64,000 nt of DNA. Source: Idiomarina sp. PL1-037 (lineage in GTDB: Bacteria; Pseudomonadota; Gammaproteobacteria; Enterobacterales; Alteromonadaceae). The notes beneath the pieces were generated by a model. The model searched no databases, was not told where the DNA came from, and saw only the letters and a program-made list of their open reading frames with translations. Location of the stretch: contig NZ_CP139873.1 in assembly GCF_034422975.1 (NCBI RefSeq), positions 1,736,001 through 1,800,000 on the forward strand, in the 5' to 3' direction. This document shows positions 43,774 to 52,853 of the stretch, piece after piece. The position numbers and the translations under genes were made by a program. The number at the start of each line of letters is the position of its first letter. Within the stretch, counting starts at the first letter, position 1.

Positions 43774-45195
43774 TCAGTCAGCAGAACGGCGAGCAATGTG
43801 CTCCCTCAGGTGCTGACAAAGCTGTTGCAACAGCTGTTTGTTGGCGTCGGTTAGCTCAAACGAAGCATTCACCCGCAAGCAATGATTAAACTCATCCTGC
43901 AACGCGAACAGTTTGCCCGGAGCCAGCGTAATATTTTTATCCAGAGCTTCGCGGTACAACAACGTGGTATCGACGCTGGCGTCAAACTCCAACCACAAAA
44001 AATAACCGCCACTATGGTTATAGATTTTGGCAATGTCGCTTAGCTGTTGCTGCAAAAACTCGTGCATTTTACGTTTTCGGGAAGCCAGCGTTTTGCGTAA
44101 TTCTTTAAGGTGCCTCTCGTAGTTTTTTGTCGACAGATATTCCACTAAGGATAACTGAATAGGCGCACTGGTCGCTAAGGTGCTCATTAGTTGACGTTTT
44201 TGTACTTCCAGTGCGCGGTTACCGGCTGCCACCCAGCCAATACGAAACCCGGCTACAAGCGATTTAGAAAATGACGAACACAGCATGACGTTATTGCTGT
44301 TATCAAATTGTTTTACTGCCAGCGGTGCCGTGTCTCCTTCATACAACTCGCTGTACACATCGTCCTCAATTAACACGACGTTGTACTTTTCCAGCAGTTG
44401 CGCCACCTGCTGCTTCTTTTCATTGCTAAGCGAATAGCCAATCGGATTCTGAAAATTCGACATTAACCAGCAGGCTTTAACATCATAGCTCTGAAACGCC
44501 CGCTCCAGAGATGACATATCGAGCCCATGTTCAGGATCAACCGCCACAGAAATAGCTTTAAGACCAAGCCGCTCTAAGGTCTGCATCGCACCATAAAAGG
44601 CCGGAGCTTCAATCACCACCCAGTCGCCTGGTTCAGTAGCGGCCTGAAGACTCAAACTCAGCGCCTCCAGTGCCCCTGCGGTTATTACAATTTCATCGGG
44701 CGAAATATTCATACCTCGCGCCGCGTAACGCTTAGCAATTAGATGCCGCAGCTCTTCATTACCGGGTGGCAGGTTATCCAGCGCAGTCATTAAAGACGAC
44801 TGTTTTGCTGCTGACGCAACTGCTTTATTCAGTTGATAGCGCGGAGACAAGGAAGGATCAGGATACGCAAAACCTAAACTCAACGTATGAACGTTACGAG
44901 ATGCCTGCAGCACTTCAAATACAAAGTCGTTCACACTAACCGCTTCAGTTGGCTGAATAGAATGTGACTGATTTTGAGGAGATTTTACCGAGGCAGAAAC
45001 GCTGTAGCCTGAGCGCTCCCGAGCCGCCAGAATGCCCTGAGACTCGAGCATTTGATAAGCATGCAAAACCGTCATTAGACTATAACCGGACTGCTCCGCC
45101 TGTCTCCTTAAAGAAGGCAGTTTTTCACCGGGCAACCATATGCCTTGCTCAATTTGAAGCCTTAACTGATTTGCCAGTAGCTCATACTTTTTCAT
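43774..45195 (-). CDS. MocR-family regulator (GntR HTH plus aminotransferase domain)
   Basis: A 473-residue protein with an N-terminal GntR-type winged helix (YELLANQLRLQIEQGIWLPGEKLPSLRRQAEQSGYSLMTVLHAYQMLE), a linker (about residues 70-95) and a fold-type I aminotransferase domain with the PLP lysine in CSSFSKSLVAGFRIGW. Such MocR proteins use PLP as effector and usually control amino-acid, GABA or PLP genes. The ADH gene ends 174 bp upstream. Its target is unknown. Confidence 0.88.
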   Translation of the reverse strand: MKKYELLANQLRLQIEQGIWLPGEKLPSLRRQAEQSGYSLMTVLHAYQMLESQGILAARERSGYSVSASVKSPQNQSHSIQPTEAVSVNDFVFEVLQASRNVHTLSLGFAYPDPSLSPRYQLNKAVASAAKQSSLMTALDNLPPGNEELRHLIAKRYAARGMNISPDEIVITAGALEALSLSLQAATEPGDWVVIEAPAFYGAMQTLERLGLKAISVAVDPEHGLDMSSLERAFQSYDVKACWLMSNFQNPIGYSLSNEKKQQVAQLLEKYNVVLIEDDVYSELYEGDTAPLAVKQFDNSNNVMLCSSFSKSLVAGFRIGWVAAGNRALEVQKRQLMSTLATSAPIQLSLVEYLSTKNYERHLKELRKTLASRKRKMHEFLQQQLSDIAKIYNHSGGYFLWLEFDASVDTTLLYREALDKNITLAPGKLFALQDEFNHCLRVNASFELTDANKQLLQQLCQHLREHIARRSAD

Positions 45196-45339
45196 GAAAA
45201 TACTCTGATGAACCGAACGAGCTAAATAATAACAGATTATTTTCTTAACTGTTATATAAAGCCCGTTACAGAAAAATCAAAGCAGAAAGAGTCATGCATT
45301 TTTTGCTTTAGAACGTCTCGGGCTTTCTATCAGAGACTG

Positions 45340-45362
45340 TTGGGTGAATATTGAACACCCAA
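45340..45362 (-). terminator. hairpin after the MDR reductase gene
   Basis: TTGGGTG (45340-45346) and CACCCAA (45356-45362) pair perfectly with a 9-nt loop, 7 bp past the stop of the minus-strand reductase. No T tract. Confidence 0.45.
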
Positions 45363-45369
45363 GAATGAT

Positions 45370-46389
45370 TTAAAACTCTATGCAAATTTTACCGAAGTGC
45401 TTGCCGGACTCTTCATAACGGAACGCATCCGCTAATTCTTCCAGAGCAAAGGCTTTATCAATTACCGGCTTCACACCGTTAGCTTCTAGAGCACGCACAA
45501 AGTCTTTCTGATTGTCGCAGCTGCCAACAATTAACCCCTGTAGTCGTGCCTGCTTAGCCATTAGTTTAGCGGTTGGAACCTCACCTTCACTTCCGGTTAG
45601 AACACCAATTAACGCAATGTGCCCCGCTATCGCGACCGCATTAATAGACTGTGGCAAGGTGCCCGGGCCACCCACTTCAATCACATGGTCTACGCCACGG
45701 CCGCCAGTTAATTTACCAACCGTTTTGCCCCATTCAGGGTCTTCCTTGTAGTTAATCAGATGATCCGCTCCAAGCTCTTTATACTGTTGGAGTTTGTCGT
45801 TAGAAGAGGATGTGGCAAATACCGTCGCCCCCAGGCTTTTCGCTAACTGGCAGGCAAATACTGATACGCCACCACTGCCGAGCACGAGCACCGTATTGCC
45901 CGGTTTAATGCCACCGTCCACGACCAGAGCGCGCCAGGCTGTTAAACCTGCAGTCGTCAGCGTTGCCGATTCAGTATGGCTGTAGTTTTTAGGTTGATGA
46001 GTAAAGAACTGAGCAGGACGCACCACAACTTCGCGAGCGTAACCATCAATACCATCGCCCGGCGTGTTGTGGAAGTCGCCCACTGGTGCCGGCCCACTTT
46101 GCCAGTAAGGGAAAAAGGTAGAAACAACGTTGTCCCCTACCGCGAATTCTTCCACGCCTTCGCCAACGGCTTCAACAACACCGGCGCCATCAGACATTGG
46201 AATGCGTCCGTCTTCCGTTGGGATAAAACCAGACGCTACGCCGTAATCATGGAAGTTAAGAGAGCTGGCCTTAACCTTTACGCGAATTTCTCCCGGACCA
46301 GGCTGGCCGGGGTCTTCCATTTCGGTTACCTGGATATTATCCAGCCCAAACGGCTTTTTGAGTCGTAGCGCTTTCATCTTCTTAGTCAT
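45370..46389 (-). CDS. zinc-free MDR alcohol dehydrogenase/quinone oxidoreductase-like protein
   Basis: A 339-residue medium-chain reductase. GroES-like part with ASSLNFHDYGVASG and MSDGAGVVEAVGEGV; Rossmann part with VLGSGGVSVFACQLAKSLGA near residues 172-191. The catalytic Cys and structural four-Cys lobe of zinc ADHs are absent, so it is of the quinone-oxidoreductase type and probably reduces an enone or quinone with NADPH. Divergent from oleate hydratase across a 221-bp region with two palindromes. Confidence 0.85.
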   Translation of the reverse strand: MTKKMKALRLKKPFGLDNIQVTEMEDPGQPGPGEIRVKVKASSLNFHDYGVASGFIPTEDGRIPMSDGAGVVEAVGEGVEEFAVGDNVVSTFFPYWQSGPAPVGDFHNTPGDGIDGYAREVVVRPAQFFTHQPKNYSHTESATLTTAGLTAWRALVVDGGIKPGNTVLVLGSGGVSVFACQLAKSLGATVFATSSSNDKLQQYKELGADHLINYKEDPEWGKTVGKLTGGRGVDHVIEVGGPGTLPQSINAVAIAGHIALIGVLTGSEGEVPTAKLMAKQARLQGLIVGSCDNQKDFVRALEANGVKPVIDKAFALEELADAFRYEESGKHFGKICIEF

Positions 46390-46512
46390 GTTGCTAGTTC
46401 CTTTAACTAGAGTGTGTGTTCAATTGTAGTTCTTATGAGGGGGATCGGATCAAATACACTGAACTTGCACAATATTGATCTACGACAAGCCAATCTTAAA
46501 TATCAGTCGAAA

Positions 46513-46536
46513 TTCAGATATCAATTGATATCTGAA
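46513..46536. promoter_or_regulatory. perfect 24-bp palindrome in the reductase-oleate hydratase intergenic region
   Basis: The 24 bases are fully self-complementary (half-site TTCAGATATCAA). It lies 75 bp from the oleate hydratase start and 124 bp from the divergent reductase start. Likely an operator, with the protein unknown; the downstream TetR regulator is the nearest candidate. Confidence 0.5.
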
Positions 46537-46565
46537 AATCATAAGCTACTCTTAAATTCAAGGTG

Positions 46566-46584
46566 TTTAGACATTCAGTCTAAA
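46566..46584 (+). promoter_or_regulatory. TetR-type operator candidate upstream of ohyA
   Basis: TTTAGAC-ATTCA-GTCTAAA, perfect 7-bp arms around 5 bp, sits just before the ribosome-binding AAGGA and 27 bp before the ATG. Size and position suit a repressor site. Confidence 0.5.
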
Positions 46585-46610
46585 ATCTTTACAAAAGAAG
46601 GATATAGCTC

Positions 46611-48599
46611 ATGGCAAACTCAAATATTCCAGGCTTCGATATCAGAAAAACTGCGCCCGAAGGATTCGAGCACGAACCCGACGCAACTTCCGGCTACTGG
46701 CATCATCAACCACAAAATACGTTACCACCGCATGATTTCATCGGCCCCTATGCAAGACATCGCCCCTTACCTACCCCGGGCGTGGAAAAACGAAAAGCCT
46801 ATATCATTGGTGGTGGTATTGGTGGTCTGGCCGCTGCTTTTTACTTAATCCGCGATGCCCATATGCCGCCAGAAAACATCACTATTCTGGAAGAAATGGC
46901 GGTCGAAGGTGGCTCCATGGACGGTTCTGGTAACCCGGAAGACGGGTATATCGTTCGTGGCGGCCGTGAAATGAACTGGAACTACGACACTCTGTGGGAT
47001 ATGTTTCAGGACGTACCCGCGGTTGAATTGCCTGAAGGATATTCAGTCCTCGATGAATACCGAATGGTTAACGACAACGACCCAAATTACTCGAAAGCCC
47101 GGTTAATGCGCAATTGCGGAGAGATCATGGATTTCACCGACTTTGGTCTCTCGAAATCCGAACAACGGGAAATGATACGACTGCTCCTTAAACGCAAAGA
47201 AGAGCTCGATGATATCACCATTGAGGAATACTTCAGCACAGGCTTTCTTGAAAGCAATTTTTGGTCGCTTTTCCGCAGTATGTTTGCCTTTAAAAACTGT
47301 CATAGTTTATTAGAGACTAAACTCTACATGCATCGTTTCCTCGATTCCATTGACGGGTTTGGTGACATGTCGGTTCTTGTCTTCCCGAAATACAACCAGT
47401 TCGATACTTTCATTAAGCCGTTAGCTAATATGCTACGCGATAAAGGCGTAAAATTTCAGCTGGATACCCGCGTGTATGACCTGGATATGACAGAATCTAA
47501 CGGCCAGAAAACGGTTACGGGTATACGTTGTGTCGTAGCTGATGAAGAGCAACGCATTGACGTGGCAGATGGCGACCTGGTTTTTGCACTCACCGGGTCA
47601 ATGACAGAAAACACCGCCTATGGTGACATGAATACTGTACCTGATTTGAAAGTAGACCGTCATGATCCAGGCGAGAACAGCGGTTGGAGTCTCTGGAAAA
47701 ATCTTGCCGAAAAAGCCCCCGTATTTGGTAAACCAGAGAAATTTTACGGTGACGTTGATCAATCAATGTGGGAGTCCGCAACGCTAACCTGTAAATCCTC
47801 TCCTCTGGTGGATAAATTGACAGAGCTTTCGGTCAATGATCCTTACTCAGGCCGAACAGTGACAGGTGGGATCATCACCTTTACCGACTCTAATTGGTTC
47901 TTGAGCGTAACCATCAACCGTCAGCCACACTTCCCGGACCAACCTGAAGATACATTAGTGGTTTGGGTTTATGGCCTGCTGATGGACAAGGACGGAAATT
48001 TGGTCAAAAAACCGATGCCGCAATGCACAGGTAAAGAAATTCTCGCGGAACTCTGTCACCATCTCGGCATAGAAGACGAACTGGAAGCAGTTGCGGCCAG
48101 AACAAAAGTCCGCACCGCCCTCATGCCCTATATCACCTCTCAATTTATGAAACGTGCAGCAGGAGACCGACCTCAGCCAGTGCCTGAAGGATGCACCAAC
48201 CTGGGACTAGTCGGGCAGTTCGTTGAGACCAGAAACGACATTATTTTTACTATGGAAACCTCCGTTCGTACTGCACGGATTGGAGTGTATAAGCTGCTCA
48301 ACATTCCTAAGCAAGTACCGGACATTAGCCCAACACAATACGACATCCGAAACATGATAAAAGGGGCAAGGGCTTTGAATAGTGGTCATCCCTTTATGGG
48401 TGAACGTCTGTTACACTGGCTATTGGATAAAACTTATTTTGCTCATATCCTGCCTCCTTTACCAGATTCTGAACGCTCTAAACACGAGATGCTGGCACAG
48501 GAAGTTGGAGATCTTTTGAGTAAAGGAAGCGAGGCTGTCAAAGGAATTGGATCTTGGATTACAAAGGTTCGTGACAGTTTCTCAAGCAAGCACAAGTAA
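46611..48599 (+). CDS. ohyA: oleate hydratase
   Basis: A 662-residue FAD-dependent fatty-acid hydratase. The FAD Rossmann motif GGGIGGLAAAF is at residues 67-77, GGREMNWNYDTLWD carries the catalytic glutamate region, and the size and VGQFVETRNDIIFTMETSVRTAR near the C-terminus fit the OhyA/MCRA family. It adds water to cis-9 double bonds of free oleic or palmitoleic acid, giving 10-hydroxy acids; a detoxification role is known in several bacteria. A TetR regulator and a lipid transporter follow. Confidence 0.95.
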   Translation: MANSNIPGFDIRKTAPEGFEHEPDATSGYWHHQPQNTLPPHDFIGPYARHRPLPTPGVEKRKAYIIGGGIGGLAAAFYLIRDAHMPPENITILEEMAVEGGSMDGSGNPEDGYIVRGGREMNWNYDTLWDMFQDVPAVELPEGYSVLDEYRMVNDNDPNYSKARLMRNCGEIMDFTDFGLSKSEQREMIRLLLKRKEELDDITIEEYFSTGFLESNFWSLFRSMFAFKNCHSLLETKLYMHRFLDSIDGFGDMSVLVFPKYNQFDTFIKPLANMLRDKGVKFQLDTRVYDLDMTESNGQKTVTGIRCVVADEEQRIDVADGDLVFALTGSMTENTAYGDMNTVPDLKVDRHDPGENSGWSLWKNLAEKAPVFGKPEKFYGDVDQSMWESATLTCKSSPLVDKLTELSVNDPYSGRTVTGGIITFTDSNWFLSVTINRQPHFPDQPEDTLVVWVYGLLMDKDGNLVKKPMPQCTGKEILAELCHHLGIEDELEAVAARTKVRTALMPYITSQFMKRAAGDRPQPVPEGCTNLGLVGQFVETRNDIIFTMETSVRTARIGVYKLLNIPKQVPDISPTQYDIRNMIKGARALNSGHPFMGERLLHWLLDKTYFAHILPPLPDSERSKHEMLAQEVGDLLSKGSEAVKGIGSWITKVRDSFSSKHK

Positions 48600-48610
48600 A
48601 CCGAGCCATA

Positions 48611-48633
48611 GCGGTGCGTCTTCGACGCACCGC
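48611..48633 (+). terminator. hairpin after oleate hydratase
   Basis: GCGGTGCGTC and GACGCACCGC pair perfectly around TTC (UUCG-type closed loop), 11 bp past the ohyA stop. No T tract, so it may attenuate read-through into the TetR gene. Confidence 0.5.
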
Positions 48634-48647
48634 CTGAGGATTTAAAA

Positions 48648-49265
48648 ATGACACACACAGCCCGAAGGCTGACTCGGCGCGAACAACAAGAGCAAACTCG
48701 TTTTCGCTTAATTGACGCCGCAAATCAGATGTTCGCAGAAGGAGGAGTGGTCTCGGCATCGCTGCGAAACCTCTGTGCACGTGCGGGGTTTTCTCAGGGA
48801 GCGTTTTACTCGAACTTTACGAGCAAAGACGAACTCTTACTTGCCGTTATCGAAAGCCATATTCAACAGGAAGTTTCCCTCATGCAAGAACTCGTATCTA
48901 AACCAGATAGCGAGGATATCGATGAGACATTAGATTGGCTAGCGTGTCGTTTATCAGAGTTAGCACTTGATCCGAGCTGGTCGCTTCTCTCCGTTGAGTT
49001 ACAACTCCACTCTCGACGCGACCCGAATTTCGCTGCACGTAGTGAAAAAGTTAAAATGGCGAGTTTAAAACAATTCACTACCCTACTGGAGAATCTGATT
49101 AATCGCCACAACTTAGTTGCAGCTATTCCCACTTTTGATTTAGCCAGAGGGCTTTACGCGCTTTGGTCCGGGTTAGCATTACAAGGATCGGTTAAAGACG
49201 CCTTACCCCGAGATCAGGTGTTTCTCTCTTTTTTACGTAACATGATCGTTACACCGAGTACGTAA
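48648..49265 (+). CDS. TetR/AcrR family transcriptional regulator
   Basis: A 205-residue TetR repressor. N-terminal HTH (RFRLIDAANQMFAEGGVVSASLRNLCARAGFSQGAFYSNFTSKDEL); the C-terminal ligand domain is not specific. It sits between oleate hydratase and the Mce-type transporter operon, so it probably senses a fatty acid or lipid and controls one or both. Palindromes upstream of both neighbours (46513-46536, 46566-46584, 49279-49316) are candidate sites. Confidence 0.9.
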   Translation: MTHTARRLTRREQQEQTRFRLIDAANQMFAEGGVVSASLRNLCARAGFSQGAFYSNFTSKDELLLAVIESHIQQEVSLMQELVSKPDSEDIDETLDWLACRLSELALDPSWSLLSVELQLHSRRDPNFAARSEKVKMASLKQFTTLLENLINRHNLVAAIPTFDLARGLYALWSGLALQGSVKDALPRDQVFLSFLRNMIVTPST

Positions 49266-49278
49266 AACGGTTTACAAT

Positions 49279-49316
49279 ATTAAAATGCGCCTGAGTTAGC
49301 TCAGCTTAATTTTAAT
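49279..49316 (+). promoter_or_regulatory. large imperfect palindrome upstream of the Mce operon
   Basis: ATTAAAA and CTGAG on the left mirror CTCAG and TTTTAAT on the right, around TTAG, with 5 unpaired bases on each side. It ends 20 bp before the first Mce gene. Possibly an operator or a stem-loop in the leader. Confidence 0.4.
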
Positions 49317-49336
49317 ACAAAGGTTGAACGTTAAGC

Positions 49337-50452
49337 ATGCAGGAAAACGGCTATATTCATTTTAACAAGGCTGAAGGTTGCGGTTATTTAACCCTAGGGG
49401 GAGACTGGACAGTTGCCCATTACATTGACCTAAAAAAACAGCTGGCTAACCTGGGGGACGTACCGAAATCAGTAACTTGCAATGTTGATTCGATGAAAAA
49501 ACTCGATACTGCAGGTGTACAGTTATTGTATCGCGCCTTAGGTGAACACAAGTTACGCCAATTGCCCTTAACTGAGCAACAAAACAATCTTATTGATACA
49601 GTCATTAATGCCTGCAGTAATCAGGAGCCGCCGTTGCCGGCCAAAAGTAACGGCTTTGTCCAAATGCTCGAACGGATAGGCATGTTCAGCTCAAATCTCT
49701 ATCGCAACCAGCGCGACTTACTCGGATTTATGGGTGCCACCCTGCAAAGTGCGGCTCAAGTGATGGGTCGTCCGTCACGTTGGCGAGTAACAGCTTTTGT
49801 GGCCCAGCTAGAAGAAACTGGCTTAAACGCTTTGCCGATTGTAGCGCTGTTGACCTTTTTGGTCGGTGCGGTAGTTGCTTTTTTAGGTGCAACCGTACTC
49901 AGCGACTTCGGCGCCAGTATATATACCATCAACCTGGTTGGTTTTTCCTTTTTGCGCGAATTTGCTGTATTGCTTGCCGCAATTATGCTTGCCGGGAGAA
50001 CAGCCAGTGCTTTTACCGCTCAGCTTGGTTCAATGAAATCTAACGAGGAAATTGATGCCCTTCGTGCACAAGGCCTGAATCCGCTTGAAATTCTCGTGTT
50101 ACCGCGAGTGCTTGCTATGCTTGTCAGTTTGCCGGCTTTGACCCTTGTTGCAATGGCGTCGGGTATTGGCGGAGGGATGGTCATTTCCGCTCTGACATTG
50201 GATATTTCACCAGCGCTTTTCCTCCATATATTTGAACGCGATACCGGAATAAATCACTTCTGGGTAGGAATGATAAAAGCCCCGGTGTTTGCCTTTGTGA
50301 TTGCGATTATTGGCTGTAACGAAGGCTTTAAAGTCAGTGGCAGCGCTCAGTCAGTTGGGGAGCACACCACGTCGAGTGTAGTGCAGTCAATCTTTATGGT
50401 AATTTTGCTCGACGCTCTGTTTGCGCTTTTCTTTATGGAGATTAACTGGTGA
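49337..50452 (+). CDS. MlaE-type ABC permease with N-terminal STAS domain
   Basis: A 371-residue fusion. Residues about 1-95 are a STAS domain (VDSMKKLDTAGVQLLYRALG), equivalent to separate MlaB, and residues about 115-371 are a five-to-six helix MlaE permease (LVGAVVAFLGATVLSDFGASIYTINLV, FLREFAVLLAAIMLAGRTASAFTAQLGSMK). It forms the inner-membrane channel of a lipid transporter with the next two genes. Operonic: the next gene overlaps by 4 nt. Confidence 0.9.
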   Translation: MQENGYIHFNKAEGCGYLTLGGDWTVAHYIDLKKQLANLGDVPKSVTCNVDSMKKLDTAGVQLLYRALGEHKLRQLPLTEQQNNLIDTVINACSNQEPPLPAKSNGFVQMLERIGMFSSNLYRNQRDLLGFMGATLQSAAQVMGRPSRWRVTAFVAQLEETGLNALPIVALLTFLVGAVVAFLGATVLSDFGASIYTINLVGFSFLREFAVLLAAIMLAGRTASAFTAQLGSMKSNEEIDALRAQGLNPLEILVLPRVLAMLVSLPALTLVAMASGIGGGMVISALTLDISPALFLHIFERDTGINHFWVGMIKAPVFAFVIAIIGCNEGFKVSGSAQSVGEHTTSSVVQSIFMVILLDALFALFFMEINW

Positions 50453-51234
50453 GTGACATAGCTATAGCCGTGCGCAACCTGCGTAATCAGTTTGGCCAAC
50501 ATGTGGTACACGAGGGGCTTGATCTCGATGTCTATCGTGGCGAGGTGCTGACCGTGGTCGGCGGCTCTGGCTCGGGAAAATCAGTATTAATGCGCAGCAT
50601 TTTGGGGCTAACCCAACCGGCTGCAGGCAGCATTGAAATTAATGGCAAGGATGTATTGAAGCTCTCCACTGCCGAGCGTCAACGGGTCGATAGAAATACA
50701 GGCGTGCTTTTCCAAAAAGGTGCACTCTTCTCGTCACTAAATGTACGTGAAAATATCGCACTGCCCTTGCGTGAACACTTAGGAATGAACGCCAATGACG
50801 CCGGTGATATCGCCTCTTTAAAACTTGCATTGGTAGGACTGGATGCGCAAACAGCGGAAACCATGCCGCAATCTTTATCCGGTGGTATGATAAAGCGAGT
50901 TGCTTTAGCCCGCGCACTTGCCCTGGACCCGGACATTTTATTTTTAGACGAACCTACAGCTGGGCTTGACCCTATTGGAGCCGGTGAATTTGATTCGCTG
51001 TTAAAGACCCTGCAACAAGCGCTTGGGTTGACTGTATTTTTAGTCACTCACGATTTGGACAGTATTTATCAAGTTAGTGATCGGGTGGCGGTATTATCAC
51101 AGAAAAAAGTACTGGTAGTGGATACCCTCGATAGGGTCGCCGCTCATCAGGATAGTTGGGTACAAGCTTACTTTCATGGTCCGCGAGGTAGAGCTGTGAG
51201 TAATCAACAAACGAGGCCAGAACATGGAAACTAA
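50449..51234 (+). CDS. MlaF-type ABC ATPase
   Basis: A 261-residue ATPase with Walker A GGSGSGKS (38-45), signature LSGGMIKRVALARAL and Walker B ILFLDEPTAG. It starts with GTG in a GTGA overlap with the permease stop. It powers lipid movement between inner and outer membrane by the MCE complex. The C-terminal tail is longer than usual. Confidence 0.92.
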   Translation: MSDIAIAVRNLRNQFGQHVVHEGLDLDVYRGEVLTVVGGSGSGKSVLMRSILGLTQPAAGSIEINGKDVLKLSTAERQRVDRNTGVLFQKGALFSSLNVRENIALPLREHLGMNANDAGDIASLKLALVGLDAQTAETMPQSLSGGMIKRVALARALALDPDILFLDEPTAGLDPIGAGEFDSLLKTLQQALGLTVFLVTHDLDSIYQVSDRVAVLSQKKVLVVDTLDRVAAHQDSWVQAYFHGPRGRAVSNQQTRPEHGN

Positions 51235-52162
51235 AGCACATCATGTGTTAATCGGCAGCTTTGTGCTGATTATAAGCGCGGCTTTTATCAGTGTTGTCCT
51301 ATGGCTGGGGAAAACCAGTATCGATAGTGATTATGCCTACTATAAAGTTATTTTTAACGACGAAGTTAGCGGTTTGAATCCCGGTAGTGCAGTGGAATAC
51401 AGCGGTATTAAAGTCGGCGACGTGGTTAATTTGCGCTTGGATCCTAACGATCCAAGAGTGGTGCATGTACGCATTCGGGTCAACTCGGATACTCCCATTA
51501 AAGATGACACAGGAGCGCGCCTGGGACTAGCCAATATAACCGGTAATGCACTTATTCGCCTATACGGCGGCTCACCAGAGAGCCCTCGGTTAAATGGTAC
51601 TGAAAGTGATCCCGCGGTAATTGTGGCTGAACGCTCTGCACTTAACCAATTGTTCGCTAACAGCGAAAGTCTGCTCCAAAATGTGAATCTGTTTGTCCAG
51701 AACATCAATAGTATGTTCTCTGATGAAAATACTCAGCGCGTAGCAAAAACCTTACGTAATGTAGAGTCACTCACCTCCGCAATGGCCGATCGAGAAGATG
51801 ATTTACAGGGCATTGCTGAAGGCTTGCACCAGACCATTGATGAGTCGCGCAAGAGCATGGCCGCATTGACACGCTTTGCTGAACAAGGCCAGAAATTGCT
51901 TAGCAGGCACGGCGACGAAACCTTTATAGAACTGCAGAATACGCTCCGGGCAATGAAAAAAGGAAGCAAAGATCTGACACGTATCATGAATGAGAATGAA
52001 GAGTCGTTAGAAGAAAGTGTTCGTGGATTGAGAGAAGTCGGTCCAGCGGCGCAAGAGCTGCAACGAACCTTACGTGTTATTAAGCGCATTGCGGAGCAAC
52101 TAGAAGAAGAGCCTGGGTCATTTCTGCTGAGGCGTGGACAAGTCGAGGAGGTTGAGAAATGA
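51224..52162 (+). CDS. MCE-domain protein, MlaD type
   Basis: A 312-residue protein with an N-terminal membrane helix (about residues 8-28), one MCE domain (DSDYAYYKVIFNDEVSGLNPGSAVEYSGIKVGDV and TGNALIRLYGGS) and a long C-terminal helical, partly coiled-coil region (residues about 145-300). Members form hexameric lipid tunnels in the periplasm. It is longer than MlaD (183) and resembles Yrb/Mce single-domain proteins of Proteobacteria. Confidence 0.9.
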   Translation: METKAHHVLIGSFVLIISAAFISVVLWLGKTSIDSDYAYYKVIFNDEVSGLNPGSAVEYSGIKVGDVVNLRLDPNDPRVVHVRIRVNSDTPIKDDTGARLGLANITGNALIRLYGGSPESPRLNGTESDPAVIVAERSALNQLFANSESLLQNVNLFVQNINSMFSDENTQRVAKTLRNVESLTSAMADREDDLQGIAEGLHQTIDESRKSMAALTRFAEQGQKLLSRHGDETFIELQNTLRAMKKGSKDLTRIMNENEESLEESVRGLREVGPAAQELQRTLRVIKRIAEQLEEEPGSFLLRRGQVEEVEK

Positions 52163-52776
52163 AACTGTACCTGAGGCAAATCATGCTAAGCCTGATAATT
52201 ACCTCATTAGCAGCATGTTCGGTGCTACCCGAAGCCGAGAAAATTCAAATCTATCATTTACCAATTAGCGGTTCTCTAAAAACGATATCAGAACCAAGAC
52301 TGAACACGACGCTAAGTGTCGCAGAACCAAACACGCTAAGTTCGCTCAATACCTCGCGGATTAGTGAATTCAGTAATGGCCAAATCCAACGATACTACGC
52401 CGGAGCTCGCTGGGCCGATCGAGCACCAACCCTGGTACAGCAAAGTATGATGCAAACCCTGCAAAGTACCGACTTGTTTTCGCAAGTAGTAAGTACGGAA
52501 ATAGACTTGTCTGCTGATTATCTTATTCACAGCAATCTGCGTGCTTTTCAAATAGAAGACTCCGAAGCAGGTGAGAAAGCTCATGTAATCTTGCATGTCA
52601 GTCTGATTAGCCAATCTGATCAAGAAGTTTTAGCAAGTACATTATTAGCAGAGCAAACTTCAGTAACCGGCTCTTCAATGCAAGACGCCACCGCGGCTCT
52701 GGGCAAAGCCATGGATAACATAAACACCGCGCTGTCTGAGTGGGTCTATATGTCTCTTAAACCGAAAACGGATTAG
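52159..52776 (+). CDS. PqiC-like ABC auxiliary lipoprotein
   Basis: A 205-residue lipoprotein (lipobox SLAAC, Cys20, Ser +2: outer membrane). The domain resembles the ABC-type transport auxiliary lipoprotein family (PqiC/YmbA): YHLPISGSL, ISEFSNGQIQRYYAGARWADRAPTLVQ. It completes the MCE system by linking the periplasmic tunnel to the outer membrane. ATGA overlap with the MCE gene. Confidence 0.85.
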   Translation: MKLYLRQIMLSLIITSLAACSVLPEAEKIQIYHLPISGSLKTISEPRLNTTLSVAEPNTLSSLNTSRISEFSNGQIQRYYAGARWADRAPTLVQQSMMQTLQSTDLFSQVVSTEIDLSADYLIHSNLRAFQIEDSEAGEKAHVILHVSLISQSDQEVLASTLLAEQTSVTGSSMQDATAALGKAMDNINTALSEWVYMSLKPKTD

Positions 52777-52803
52777 GTTCGCGAATTAAAAACTTCGAAA
52801 GCA

Positions 52804-52834
52804 TAGCGCCCGTGTGCCTGGCACGCAGGCGCTA
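52804..52834 (+). terminator. long hairpin after the Mce operon
   Basis: TAGCGCC and GGCGCTA arms (52804-52810, 52828-52834) with an inner GTGTGCC/GGCACGC pairing make a 14-bp stem with one internal mismatch. No T tract. Confidence 0.55.
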
Positions 52835-52853
52835 ACCGAAAGTAGTTTCTCCG

